Positions 9,012 through 17,771 of a stretch of 38,508 nucleotides of DNA are shown here, in pieces; within the stretch, counting starts at the first letter, position 1, and each line of letters starts with the position of its first letter. A model generated the notes under the pieces. It saw only the letters and a list, made by a program, of their open reading frames with translations, did no database searches and had not been told where the DNA came from. The position numbers and the translations under genes were made by a program. Source of the stretch: an uncultured Gammaproteobacteria bacterium (GTDB lineage Bacteria; Pseudomonadota; Gammaproteobacteria; Pseudomonadales; Azotimanducaceae); contig CAJXCK010000011.1 of NCBI GenBank assembly GCA_913051785.1, positions 1 through 38,508 on the forward strand, in the 5' to 3' direction.

Positions 9012-9860
9012 TCACCCAGTCTTCGAAAGATTTACGTCCTTAAACCAATCACGCAGTGGCAAATCATCTGGAAAGCTATTCGAGGAGCCATAGGCGCCGT
9101 GATTGGAGAAACCTAGCAGCTGGCGCTGAATCGGTGTTGCGCGCCGGTAGAAATGCTTCACGCGCTGTTCGTCTCGATTTGCAAGCCATCGATAGGAGTA
9201 GCCATTAAATATCATATAGCGAGTAGTTGAGGATAGATTAAGGCTAGGCGTGTGCCATAAGCGCCGATCAAAAATAATGGCAGAGCCAGCAGGCGCGAGC
9301 ACTTGTACTGCTTCCTTCTCGATATTCTGGCGGTTGGCTCCTGGATAATCGATGCAGTTTTGACTACCCGGTAAGCAGGTGAAATTTGCCATCTTTGGTG
9401 CTGTCAGATCAGAGAGCACATAACCGACTTTTAGCGAGATCATCGGGTTGAAACCTCCTTGCGCCAGATCTCTCGTCAAATTGCCTGTATCTGTATGCCA
9501 GTTTGCCCAGTCTTGATGGCTCTCTAATGACCATCCTTCAGCTCTAGGTGTTTCCATACCGACTGTGTGATATAGCTTAATTTCGCTACCCAATAATCCA
9601 CACACTTTGGGCACAGTTCGGTACCAGTCAACTAATTGTAGAAATTCGTCCCTTTGGCCTATGAAGTCGATAACTCCGTGATAGCGGTTCTCTTTGATTC
9701 CTAACCGGACTCGGTCCTCTTGAACGACTTCCGCAGTGAGTTCCCGCAATCTCTCGACGATCGAATTCGGAAGCGCTTCTTCCACGATAAAAAATCCGTC
9801 GCGTTGAAATTGAGCAGCTTCACTTTCGGTAAGCAAATGTTCTCTGGCTCTTGGATCCAC
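9012..9860 (-). CDS. phytanoyl-CoA dioxygenase (PhyH)-family Fe(II)/2-oxoglutarate enzyme
   Basis: The 282-residue protein has the 2-His-1-carboxylate iron site: WHTDTG gives His122 and Asp124, and LWHTPS gives His203. Arg214 in STTRYM is placed to bind 2-oxoglutarate. The N-terminal FQRDGFFIVEEAL and the PGSQ motif (165-168) are typical of the PhyH family. Such enzymes hydroxylate, or sometimes halogenate, small molecules with O2. The Asp of the HxD motif is kept, so a hydroxylase is more likely than a halogenase. The start is GTG 9860, with GGAGG 4 nt upstream, which is rather close. It sits between a GPH symporter and the ABC pair, all on the minus strand, so it may act on an imported or exported metabolite. 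Confidence 0.88.
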   Translation of the reverse strand: MDPRAREHLLTESEAAQFQRDGFFIVEEALPNSIVERLRELTAEVVQEDRVRLGIKENRYHGVIDFIGQRDEFLQLVDWYRTVPKVCGLLGSEIKLYHTVGMETPRAEGWSLESHQDWANWHTDTGNLTRDLAQGGFNPMISLKVGYVLSDLTAPKMANFTCLPGSQNCIDYPGANRQNIEKEAVQVLAPAGSAIIFDRRLWHTPSLNLSSTTRYMIFNGYSYRWLANRDEQRVKHFYRRATPIQRQLLGFSNHGAYGSSNSFPDDLPLRDWFKDVNLSKTG

Positions 9861-9974
9861 TCTCCCTCCACCCGTTGACCAACCTATTCAGATTGTATTG
9901 ATTTAGTGGAGATACGAAAAGGACGCTCAAAAAGTAGGATCTTGTAACAAAGTGGTCGACTCCACTAACGGCTT

Positions 9975-11309
9975 TTACCGAGAAGATATCGATCGAAGTG
10001 TCTCTGAGTGTTTTTCTCTGTCAAAGTCGAATTTTAGAAATAGGATGGCACCGAAGACGTAGCAACTTGCTGGAAGCAAAGCGATTAGAGAGCGCATAAC
10101 TAACTGGGTGTTTTCGCTCTGTTCTACGTTGGGCTCAAAACCTGCCAGCTGAAGTCCCAACCCGCTGCCAAAAGCAGCAATAGACGCTGCAGTTTTCCTG
10201 GTTAGATTCCACACGGCGAGGTAGGTGCCTTCTTTCCTCTCGTAGGTTAGCAATTCGTCGAAATCAATTACATCCGCCTGAATCGATGGCGCCATAACGG
10301 CGCCGACGCCAGCTGCAGTGCCAAGCAAAAAAGCTAAAATCCAAATTAGGATGGATGGTTCACCAGGCTGAAGAACGAAAAACCAGCCGAAAAAGGTAAT
10401 GGCGTTCAGCCACATTGCGGCCATCCACAATTTTTTTCTACTGACTCTTTTAGCCAGCCATATCCAGAGAGGGGTGAACGCGAATTGCGGCACGGAGTAA
10501 ACAACCAGTAATAAAACTAATAGTGTTTCGAGGTCTATGACGTAGGTGGCAACGTAAGGTGCCAGCAAACCGACGCTTGCGACGCCGAAGGTTTCGATGG
10601 CGAAGAAGATTATCAAAAATCGAGCATATTTATTTTTGAAAACGTCTGAAAACGACCGAAAGATGGTAGTCCCTCCTCTTCCTTGAGACGTCTGTTTTTC
10701 CGGGAGTTTTGATGTTGACCAAAATAGGGTGAGCACAATAAACACAGCAGCAACGGTAGAGATGATAAATGCAAAAAACCGCTTCTCGTCTGTGGTGGTC
10801 ATTATTTGAAGCGCGGCTAACCCCAAGATTGAGCCAATTGCGCCGATCATATGCAGGCTGCCGTATAAGCGAGTGCGTTCGTCGTGTTCTCGAGTCAGTT
10901 CGACGCCGAGAGCGTTATGAGGGACTATGAAAGCGGTGCTTGCAGTTTCATACATAATTAGCGCAATACCCATCCAAGAGACGAGGAACAATCCTGTGAG
11001 AAATGGCGGTGGAGACCAAACCATCACCAAACCAATGGCCATGGGTATGATTGAGAAGAACATCCACGATCTCCTTCTGCCGAGTTTTGACGTCGTTCGA
11101 TCCGACATATAGCCGATGAGTGGGTCCGATACGCCATCCCAAAGACGAGAAATCGCGATCAGACTGCCCATGATAGCTGGTGCGATGAGGAGCTCATCAG
11201 TCGCAAACTTCAGGAGATAAGTGGTGAAAAGCATATACATAATGCCGAAGACGATTCGTGGTGAGGAATAGACCCAAATCAATTTAAGATTTAAGACATC
11301 GGGTCTCAT
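9975..11309 (-). CDS. GPH-family (MelB-like) sugar:cation symporter
   Basis: The core protein of about 444 residues has some 12 hydrophobic segments and the family signature after helix 2: SRLWDGVSDPLIGYMSDRT followed by a basic KLGRRR loop. Family members couple uptake of glycosides or uronides to protons or sodium. I place the start at ATG 11309, which has AGGA 8 nt upstream and begins MRPDVLNLKLIWVY. An in-frame TTG at 11402 would add a polar 31-residue tail with no family counterpart. The nearest upstream gene is a sulfatase (188 nt away), so the transporter may take up a desulfated sugar or similar product. The substrate is inferred from neighbours only. Confidence 0.88.
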   Translation of the reverse strand: MRPDVLNLKLIWVYSSPRIVFGIMYMLFTTYLLKFATDELLIAPAIMGSLIAISRLWDGVSDPLIGYMSDRTTSKLGRRRSWMFFSIIPMAIGLVMVWSPPPFLTGLFLVSWMGIALIMYETASTAFIVPHNALGVELTREHDERTRLYGSLHMIGAIGSILGLAALQIMTTTDEKRFFAFIISTVAAVFIVLTLFWSTSKLPEKQTSQGRGGTTIFRSFSDVFKNKYARFLIIFFAIETFGVASVGLLAPYVATYVIDLETLLVLLLVVYSVPQFAFTPLWIWLAKRVSRKKLWMAAMWLNAITFFGWFFVLQPGEPSILIWILAFLLGTAAGVGAVMAPSIQADVIDFDELLTYERKEGTYLAVWNLTRKTAASIAAFGSGLGLQLAGFEPNVEQSENTQLVMRSLIALLPASCYVFGAILFLKFDFDREKHSETLRSISSR

Positions 11310-11497
11310 GTTTTTGTCCTGTAGAAAGTTGTCCTGCAGATGGCTAGCAGAATGAGTGTGCTTCTGTAGGTTTGAACTCCGCTCAATTGCAGAGCAGGAC
11401 AAGATAGCAACCCTAATTTAATTGAAGGCTCGATGCTCAGGGCCCTTTTCTTAAATATACGATCAAATTTTTCCGCATAACCGAGGTTCTGAACTTG

Positions 11498-13048
11498 TCA
11501 AAAAATAAGCTGAACTGTCTGGCCATCTATTTTGATAAGGGTAGAGCGCATCGCTGGGAGAATTGATTCTTCAGGCAGCTCTTTGTTCCATTTGTCGTAA
11601 GCCCTTTGGAGACGCGAGACGATTTCAGGGTATTTCTTAGCAAGATTCGTGCTCTCGCCGGGGTCGTTTTTCAGGTCGTATAACATTGTCAGATAGCCTT
11701 CCATTGCCTGTCTCGGCCAGCCATCTTTTGGCGGAGATACGCGTCGCGCTGCGTCTAATTGCTCGATCGAGAGAGAAGTCTTCGCATACTCCAGCAATTT
11801 CCATCGATCATCACGAATAGCTCTGGTTGGACTGGAGCGCCAATAAAGATATTTGTGGGGGTCTCCATCCGGGTTTTTGAGGAAGCGAATCAAATTAACG
11901 CTATCCTCGGTCCTGTGGTCACTCCCCGCGACCTCTGCAAAGGTAGCCATGAGATCTAACAGGCTGACCATCTTCGGATATTCCCCAGGTTCTATTTGGC
12001 TCGGCCAATGGAGAATTAAGGGTATTCGTATACCGCCCTCGTTGTGGTACCGCTTGAAACCAGAGAATTCTCCATTCGAGCAGACACCTATATAGCCCGC
12101 GCACCCATTATCACTTGAAAATACGATGAGCGTATCCCTCAATTTCTTTGTCTCAGATAACGTGTCTACGATTGCACCGACGCTATCATCGAGAGATGCG
12201 ACCATGGCAGCGTATACCCTAGCAGTTGGATCTTGGAGGTGTTTATAACGGACGGTGTATTTTTTCGTTGCTTGAAGTGGTGTATGCGGAGTTGTGTGAC
12301 TTAAAAAAAGGAAGAAAGGTTTTTCGTGCTCCTTTCTAATGAACTCAACCGCTTGCTCGGTAAAAGCATCGGTCAAATAGTCATCTATCTTCACCAAATT
12401 ATATTGATCATGAATGCCGTTTGACTCCGTGCGCTTCAACGGCCAATCCCCGACTGACTCAACATCGGGGCGAGATTGATTGATAAAAATACTACCACCA
12501 GCGAGCAGGCCAAAGAACTTGTCAAACCCTCTGTTTAGAGGATGAAATTCCGGCAAATATCCCAAGTGCCATTTCCCGATCAGGCTTGTGCTATAGCCAG
12601 CGTCTTGAAGCACCTCCGCTAAGGTGATTTGCGAGTCATCCATGCCGATATTGCGGTCACGCCCGGCGGGGTTGAATTCCCAACCGTGGCGTTGCTGATA
12701 TCGCCCTGACATTAATCCTGCTCTAGAAGGGCTGCACACGGGATGCGTCGCATAGGCTTGCGAAAATATGGCTCCACCTGACGCTAGGGCATCGATATGA
12801 GGTGTTTCTATTACTTTGCCGCCATAGGCTCCGACATCACCGACGCCCAGATCATCAGCGAGTATGAAAACGACGTTTGGCTGAGAAAAAGCAAAGGGAA
12901 AGAAACTGATTGTTAGAAAAATAAAAAGGTATGAGGATTTCAGGGTGATGGGGCGCGATTGTTCGGATCTCCCATCTAAAGAGGGCGCATAGCTCTTACG
13001 AGGCGGAATTTCATTGGTGGTTCGAATGCAAAATTTTCGATCTGACAC
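11498..13048 (-). CDS. exported arylsulfatase-type sulfatase
   Basis: This 516-residue formylglycine-dependent sulfatase has the modification motif CSPSR (Cys105-Arg109). Metal-binding residues appear in FILADDLG (Asp65, Asp66) and SSDNG, and the substrate pocket in IGKWHLGY and HTTPHTP. It would cleave a sulfate ester in the periplasm. A signal peptide core (YLFIFLTISFFPFAFSQ, about 40-56) is preceded by an unusual polar 37-residue extension. The only standard start in frame before it is GTG 13048, which lies 3 nt after the stop of the upstream GST gene and has no clear ribosome site, so coupled translation is likely. No formylglycine-generating enzyme is in the window. Confidence 0.9.
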   Translation of the reverse strand: MSDRKFCIRTTNEIPPRKSYAPSLDGRSEQSRPITLKSSYLFIFLTISFFPFAFSQPNVVFILADDLGVGDVGAYGGKVIETPHIDALASGGAIFSQAYATHPVCSPSRAGLMSGRYQQRHGWEFNPAGRDRNIGMDDSQITLAEVLQDAGYSTSLIGKWHLGYLPEFHPLNRGFDKFFGLLAGGSIFINQSRPDVESVGDWPLKRTESNGIHDQYNLVKIDDYLTDAFTEQAVEFIRKEHEKPFFLFLSHTTPHTPLQATKKYTVRYKHLQDPTARVYAAMVASLDDSVGAIVDTLSETKKLRDTLIVFSSDNGCAGYIGVCSNGEFSGFKRYHNEGGIRIPLILHWPSQIEPGEYPKMVSLLDLMATFAEVAGSDHRTEDSVNLIRFLKNPDGDPHKYLYWRSSPTRAIRDDRWKLLEYAKTSLSIEQLDAARRVSPPKDGWPRQAMEGYLTMLYDLKNDPGESTNLAKKYPEIVSRLQRAYDKWNKELPEESILPAMRSTLIKIDGQTVQLIF

Positions 13049-13051
13049 GGG

Positions 13052-13735
13052 TCAGCTCAAGCTCTTCGGTCGAAACTTTAGGAATGGTCCATTAAGATCG
13101 TCTCGGACGATGGGCGCGTAGCAAGGAATTGCGTGGATACGTTCTATGTAGCTAGATAAGCTAGGCCAACGGGATTTATCGATAGCTTCACCCGCCAGGG
13201 CGAAATTGACAAAAGGGCTCGTAATCGCGATATCTGCGATTGAAAATTGTCCTCCTGTCATATACTCGTGGTCGCCCAGGCAACCGGTCAGGTAATCACA
13301 CACTTCTGGCAGCGCTTGATTGAGTAAATGTTCTAAGTGTTTTGAATCGGTTTTTTGTTTGAGCACATTGGGCCGCACTACTCGTTGAAAGAACACAGCG
13401 GCTACAGTTTCACCTAATTTTGTGTCGGCATACTCTTCAAACCAGAGCGCGCGTGCTCTTTCTTCTGGGTTGTCTGGAAAAAGAGAGGGGGAGGGGTAAC
13501 GGTGCTCTAGGTATCCCACTATCACTGAAGAATCTGGCAGAACTAAATCGCCATCCTCCCAGCATGGAATCTTAGAAAGCGGGCTTTTTGCTTTGAATTC
13601 AACCGAAGCGTTGAACGGACTCTGTTGGATACTCCTGTACTCAATAGCTTTAAAGGCTAATGCGACTCGTACCTTTCGGACGTAAGGAGAAATATTTGAA
13701 CCATGAAGTATGGGCAGAGAGGCACTTGTCTTCAT
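13052..13735 (-). CDS. glutathione S-transferase
   Basis: This is a standard-size GST of 227 residues. The N-terminal thioredoxin fold has a putative catalytic Ser/Asn cluster (GSNISPYVRKVR, residues 12-23), the cis-Pro region SKIPCWEDG and the glutathione-contacting PDSSVI motif. The C-terminal domain carries the N-capping box FSIADIAI. The SNxSPY arrangement resembles bacterial beta, zeta or LigF-type enzymes, but I cannot place the class. Upstream by 15 nt is a glyoxalase-like gene and downstream by 3 nt a sulfatase, so these three are surely one transcript. The upstream region shows no strong ribosome site. The reaction is glutathione conjugation, or lyase/etherase chemistry, on an unknown electrophile. 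Confidence 0.9.
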   Translation of the reverse strand: MKTSASLPILHGSNISPYVRKVRVALAFKAIEYRSIQQSPFNASVEFKAKSPLSKIPCWEDGDLVLPDSSVIVGYLEHRYPSPSLFPDNPEERARALWFEEYADTKLGETVAAVFFQRVVRPNVLKQKTDSKHLEHLLNQALPEVCDYLTGCLGDHEYMTGGQFSIADIAITSPFVNFALAGEAIDKSRWPSLSSYIERIHAIPCYAPIVRDDLNGPFLKFRPKSLS

Positions 13736-13750
13736 ATTCTGGCGATAAAA

Positions 13751-14458
13751 TCAAACGAGGAAAAAATTAAAGCCGCAAACATGAATAGTTTGACCTGCGA
13801 GCGACCTCTCTGAAGTCTCCAAGTCTGCTGAAGCTAGGCCGTCCCCCCGTCCATCGTTCGCATGAACGAAGCGAATTTGAGCATCATCCAGTTCGATGAC
13901 TCCGTCAGTGGCGGCAATCCCCGTAGCCGCTGACCACAATTCAGCCATTTTGTCAGGATCATTGGCTTGCATCGTTATGGCCGAGATTCTGCTAACGAGG
14001 GTGCTGGTCGCATGGTATTGCCAGTCTTCGCCTGCCCACAGCCAGCTTTCTTTTGGTTCCGCTTCGTCTAACGAGAGAATTGCTCCCCCAACATCCTTTG
14101 GATGGAGATGTATGCCCCGTATGGAAGTCTCTTTTTGCTCCACTTTTCCGTCGTGGACGATTCGAAGGCCAGCTCCCTCTAAGCGAGTCTTGTGCTTCTC
14201 CAAGCCGACTGTTTGGAGCAGCACCATGTATCCACCATCCCCGCCTCGCCGCTCCATAAATCGGCCGGCTGTCGTTCCATTTTGTCTGGGGGCGACAACT
14301 TCAAGTATTTGATCTCCGATCGCATATAGCCCATGGCGAAGACCGAAGTGAGATAGGCCAGGATCTCGGTAACAGACTTCTAAGTCCAGTTTTTCGCAGA
14401 TCTCTTTCTCAGTCTGTCTGAGTTCCGTTGTCACCAATGCTATCTGTCTTAAGCGCAT
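13751..14458 (-). CDS. glyoxalase-like (VOC superfamily) protein
   Basis: The 235-residue protein starts with a VOC-type strand-helix (LRQIALVTTELRQTEKEICEKLDLEVCYRD) and has candidate metal ligands in DQILEVVAP (Glu) and GIHLHPKDVGGAILSLDE (His). A second, weaker module follows from about residue 150 (VSRISAITMQANDPDKMAELWSAATGI). It resembles the Glyoxalase_3-type group, in which functions are mostly unknown. GAGAGGAG is well placed before the ATG at 14458. It is followed at 15 nt by a GST and then a sulfatase, a combination that would suit glutathione-adduct chemistry. The enzyme activity is unassigned. Confidence 0.75.
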   Translation of the reverse strand: MRLRQIALVTTELRQTEKEICEKLDLEVCYRDPGLSHFGLRHGLYAIGDQILEVVAPRQNGTTAGRFMERRGGDGGYMVLLQTVGLEKHKTRLEGAGLRIVHDGKVEQKETSIRGIHLHPKDVGGAILSLDEAEPKESWLWAGEDWQYHATSTLVSRISAITMQANDPDKMAELWSAATGIAATDGVIELDDAQIRFVHANDGRGDGLASADLETSERSLAGQTIHVCGFNFFLV

Positions 14459-14549
14459 TTTTCTGATCTCCTCTCACCCTGATACGAGTCTATCTAAATA
14501 ACGGTATAAAGTTGCGAACGCGAATTATAAATGTGGGTGGTAACGTGGC

Positions 14550-15386
14550 TCAAATTGGGTCGCCTCCCAGAACGGCAGGTGTCTCGCAGTAGGTGGAAAG
14601 AATATATTGTTGATGGTCCGATATTTGTTGGGTTAAAGCATCAGCGATCTCTGGAATTTTTGAATTAGCCTCGAAATACTTGAGCATGCCTCGGTTTTGC
14701 CTTGTCTCTGGCATTATTTCTCTTGGCACAGACAGCACTGTCATTGTCATTGTTGCCCAGTAAATGTCAGCCGCCGTAACTGTCGCGCCAACGAGATATT
14801 TTGAGTCCTTGGCCTTTTGAGAGGCGAGTCGCTCATCTACGAGGGAAATTATTTCTCCGATTTTTTGAGGAGCTTCCTTACTCGCATTCTCGCTGTATCC
14901 ATATTTTCTTCCCAGTGGGGTGTCAATTAGATTTCGCATGTTCCATACCAGGCCATCCTCGGCGACTGTTAGTGCGCAAAGACCAATGACTTCCATGCGT
15001 TGTTTAAAGTCCCTGGGGATTAACTTGGGTGTGTCCTTTGCGCCAATTTCCTCAGCTAAAGCGAGTTGCTCTACCCATACATTTCGGGGGCGCTCCTCGT
15101 TGTGAAACATGGTTGGAAGACTGGTTTGGCTAGTCAATTCGTAGAGTTTGGCCTGTCTGTCTAGGCCGGTAGATTCCTCTATACCCATCATGGGGTGTAT
15201 CGCTCTGATCAAGGGGATTTCTTTTACGAAGCAGATATTTTTCAATGCTTCAGCATACATGGCTTGAATGCCAGGGATAAAAGTGACTCGAGTACCACTA
15301 GTCATAGCGGCAGCTTCTTCTAAACTTATAAACTCAAGTTCTTCTGTTTTTGCGTCACCAGCTGGGATCGAGATCTGATCGTTCAT
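14550..15386 (-). CDS. GST-like protein
   Basis: The 278-residue protein has a recognisable GST C-terminal domain: SKYLVGATVTAADIYWATMT (near 197-216) contains the N-capping TAADIY box. The first 90 residues could be a divergent thioredoxin fold (AEALKNICFVKEIPLIRA, then TSLPTMFHN with a possible cis-Pro) but lack a clear Ser/Tyr/Cys catalytic residue. It could be a cofactor-binding or structural relative rather than a transferase. AAGGAG is 7 nt before the ATG at 15386, and the gene is the first of the minus-strand run, 91 nt before the VOC gene. The amidohydrolase is transcribed divergently from the same intergenic region. Confidence 0.72.
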   Translation of the reverse strand: MNDQISIPAGDAKTEELEFISLEEAAAMTSGTRVTFIPGIQAMYAEALKNICFVKEIPLIRAIHPMMGIEESTGLDRQAKLYELTSQTSLPTMFHNEERPRNVWVEQLALAEEIGAKDTPKLIPRDFKQRMEVIGLCALTVAEDGLVWNMRNLIDTPLGRKYGYSENASKEAPQKIGEIISLVDERLASQKAKDSKYLVGATVTAADIYWATMTMTVLSVPREIMPETRQNRGMLKYFEANSKIPEIADALTQQISDHQQYILSTYCETPAVLGGDPI

Positions 15387-15557
15387 TTCAGGCTCCTTGT
15401 TATCTGAACTGTAAGCTTTTGTTTGATATTCAGCCTAACAAATTGAAGTCGACGAATCTAAGATCACTCGCCTGCCGTTGTGTTGGAGAATTACGCTAGC
15501 GGCTGGCTTTTTGCTATTGTCTGGACTTAAGAATTAGTCGTGAAGAGGGGTAATGTA

Positions 15558-16568
15558 GTGGCGTTAACCAAAGAAGCTCAGCAAGCCTGGCTCGCCCAGA
15601 ATGTAGAAGAAGTTGTAGATCCCGGAAGAGAGATTATTGACCCCCATCATCATATGTGGCGATCAAGTGGCTTGCCCGTGTATCTGTTGGAAGATCTATG
15701 GTCCGACACTCAATCCGGACACAATATAGTGAAAACCGTTTTTATGGAGTGCGGGGCAGAGTATCGCACAGAAGGGCCCGAGCATCTCAAATCTCTGGGA
15801 GAGACCGAATTCGTTAGGGATGCGGCGATCGAAAGTCGTAGCACAGGTAAAGCAGAGATAGCCGGAATTATTTCGCATGCTGACCTGACGATGGACCAGG
15901 GTCTTCTTCGGGAGACTCTAGATGGTCATGAAGAGGTTGGACAGGGTTTGTTTCGTGGAATTCGACACGGCGGAGCTCATGATCCAGATAAATCCCTCGG
16001 CTGGCTGGACGCGACTCCGCATCCTGACTTATTTATGAGGGAGGATTTTCGTGCCGGTGTGCGTTTACTTGGGAATCTCGGTTATACCTACGACTCTTGG
16101 CACTATCACTTTCAGAACACGGCTTACACGGAGTTGGCTAAATCAGCGTCAGACACTACCATCGTCCTGGACCATTTTGGCTCACCTTGCGGCGTTGGAT
16201 CTTTCGAGGGAAAAATGCAGGAGGTAATGGAGGGCTGGAAACTCGATATTACACGGATGGCAGAGTGTGAGAACGTCGTTGTAAAGGTTGGGGGATTGGC
16301 TATGCCAGTGAATGGTTTTAATTGGCATAAGCAAGAGGTCCCTCCGAGTTCTGATGAGGTTGCCCAAGCTCATCGAGATTATTACTTGCACACCATAGAT
16401 GCTTTTGGGCCGTCCAGATGCATGTTTGAGAGCAATTTTCCGGTGGATAAACTTTCCATGTCCTACTCAGTTTATTGGAACGCCATGAAGAAAATAGCGA
16501 GTGAGTTTTCAGATGACGAGCAGCATCAGCTTTTTTATGGCACCGCTGCACGGGTCTATCGGGTTTAA
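15558..16568 (+). CDS. amidohydrolase-2 family TIM-barrel hydrolase
   Basis: The protein of about 336 residues has the metal-binding IIDPHHHMW motif near its N-terminus, IVLDHFGSP in the barrel, and a C-terminal CMFESNFPVDK segment giving the late acidic ligand region. This is the pattern of the 2-pyrone-4,6-dicarboxylate lactonase and ACMS-decarboxylase-like branch, which hydrolyses lactones or decarboxylates aromatic ring-cleavage products. I choose GTG 15558 because GAGGGG at 15545-15550 is 7 nt upstream; an in-frame GTG at 15540 has no ribosome site. It is a lone plus-strand gene between two long minus-strand runs. Function beyond the superfamily is not fixed. Confidence 0.85.
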   Translation: MALTKEAQQAWLAQNVEEVVDPGREIIDPHHHMWRSSGLPVYLLEDLWSDTQSGHNIVKTVFMECGAEYRTEGPEHLKSLGETEFVRDAAIESRSTGKAEIAGIISHADLTMDQGLLRETLDGHEEVGQGLFRGIRHGGAHDPDKSLGWLDATPHPDLFMREDFRAGVRLLGNLGYTYDSWHYHFQNTAYTELAKSASDTTIVLDHFGSPCGVGSFEGKMQEVMEGWKLDITRMAECENVVVKVGGLAMPVNGFNWHKQEVPPSSDEVAQAHRDYYLHTIDAFGPSRCMFESNFPVDKLSMSYSVYWNAMKKIASEFSDDEQHQLFYGTAARVYRV

Positions 16569-16583
16569 AGTAGACTCGAAATC

Positions 16584-17771
16584 TCAGATTGCGCCAAGCG
16601 CTATGTGGCTGTTTACTCGCGTGAGTCGCCGGTCGAGTTTGATATCAACCAAAGATTCTGCGTTTAGCTGACGCAGAAAAGCTCGGCACTCGTTTTTGTT
16701 TTCTGGGGATAGAGACTCGAACCAATCCAGCGCACGCTGATGCGTCCATAGTTGATAAAGGCCGGCCTGATTCTGTATCTCAACACCTCTTAAGGTTGTC
16801 GAATAGGTTCCGATGGACGGCTCATCCCGGTCTTTGGAGACCATAGTATCCCTAGGGTCCTCAAGCTTGGTTGGGAGCCAGCTGTTGTAAATTTCTGCAG
16901 TCCGAGGAAGAGATTCGCCAGCAGCCTCAATACAGAGTAGGAGTAGATCGTGTGTTCTACCCGGCAGTGTATCGTTTGCGGAAAATTGTGTTTCAAAATC
17001 GGCGAATTCAGGGGACTGTATGTCCGGCGTGTTCATCGACTCTGTCCATCGGAAAACCCTTGGGGCTCTTTGTTTCATGATTAAGGAGGGTTGAGGATCT
17101 CGAGCGAGGTGGCCAAACAACGGTCCCATCAGAGCAAAGTCGGCGACCGACGGTCTTCCGCCGAATAGGTATGGTGTCGTGGTGAAATGATCCTCAAGGA
17201 TCTCGAGAGTATCGAAGTAAAGGGATTCGAAGATTGGTAACGCTTCCTCTGATGCGCCTATTCCGGAGCGTTTTCCCTCCATACGCTCGGCAATAATATT
17301 ACCAAAGTGACCCAGCTCCTCGTCGTTGCCCTGCGGTTTAAAGGATCTTCCGAATTCTTTGCCAACAAATCCGTAATTCTCTGCCATATAGTTCCAGCGG
17401 TAATGCCAGGCTGGTCGACCGAGAAGTCCATCAATCAAAGTCTCGAATAATCGAGCTACTAGCTGTTGTTTAATGCCCGACGGGTAAACGGAGGGCTCGG
17501 GATAGAGCTCCTCAAGCTTGTCCATAATGGCGACCGAATCTTGTATCGCAGTTCCATCAGCTAGCTCTAGTTGAGGTATTCGATGGTTAAGCGTATTTGC
17601 TCGTACGTGGGCCCGGAAACGCGGATGACCTGGTGTTCTCTCGATGAAGGGAATTCCTTTCTTTAGCAGATAACATCTGGTCTTTGCTGTCACATAAGAG
17701 GCAAAAGAGCCGTAGAGATAAACTGTCATGAGCGGTTCAACAGTAGCGTTCTGGGCCTTTCCATTGGGCAT
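16584..17771 (-). CDS. large GST-like protein with C-terminal extension
   Basis: The 395-residue protein has a thioredoxin-like N-terminal domain (VYLYGSFASYVTAKTRCYL, then RIPQLELADG and IQDSVAIMDKLEELYP) and a GST C-terminal domain with HYRW (123-126), FGGRPSVADFALMGPL (203-218) and VFRWTE (239-244). About 140 further residues form a tail without a recognised domain. It matches the truncated protein at 1-802 at all these landmarks. The start at ATG 17771 overlaps the end of the AKR gene by 35 nt; the in-frame ATG at 17729 (MTVYLYGS) would remove the overlap and also looks like a natural GST start. The substrate is unknown. Confidence 0.82.
   Translation of the reverse strand: MPNGKAQNATVEPLMTVYLYGSFASYVTAKTRCYLLKKGIPFIERTPGHPRFRAHVRANTLNHRIPQLELADGTAIQDSVAIMDKLEELYPEPSVYPSGIKQQLVARLFETLIDGLLGRPAWHYRWNYMAENYGFVGKEFGRSFKPQGNDEELGHFGNIIAERMEGKRSGIGASEEALPIFESLYFDTLEILEDHFTTTPYLFGGRPSVADFALMGPLFGHLARDPQPSLIMKQRAPRVFRWTESMNTPDIQSPEFADFETQFSANDTLPGRTHDLLLLCIEAAGESLPRTAEIYNSWLPTKLEDPRDTMVSKDRDEPSIGTYSTTLRGVEIQNQAGLYQLWTHQRALDWFESLSPENKNECRAFLRQLNAESLVDIKLDRRLTRVNSHIALGAI

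Noticed and set aside
11310-11402. N-terminal extension of the GPH symporter from a TTG codon
   Set aside because: The added 31 residues are polar and Gln/Ser/His-rich, with no ribosome site; ATG 11309 has one and fits the family.
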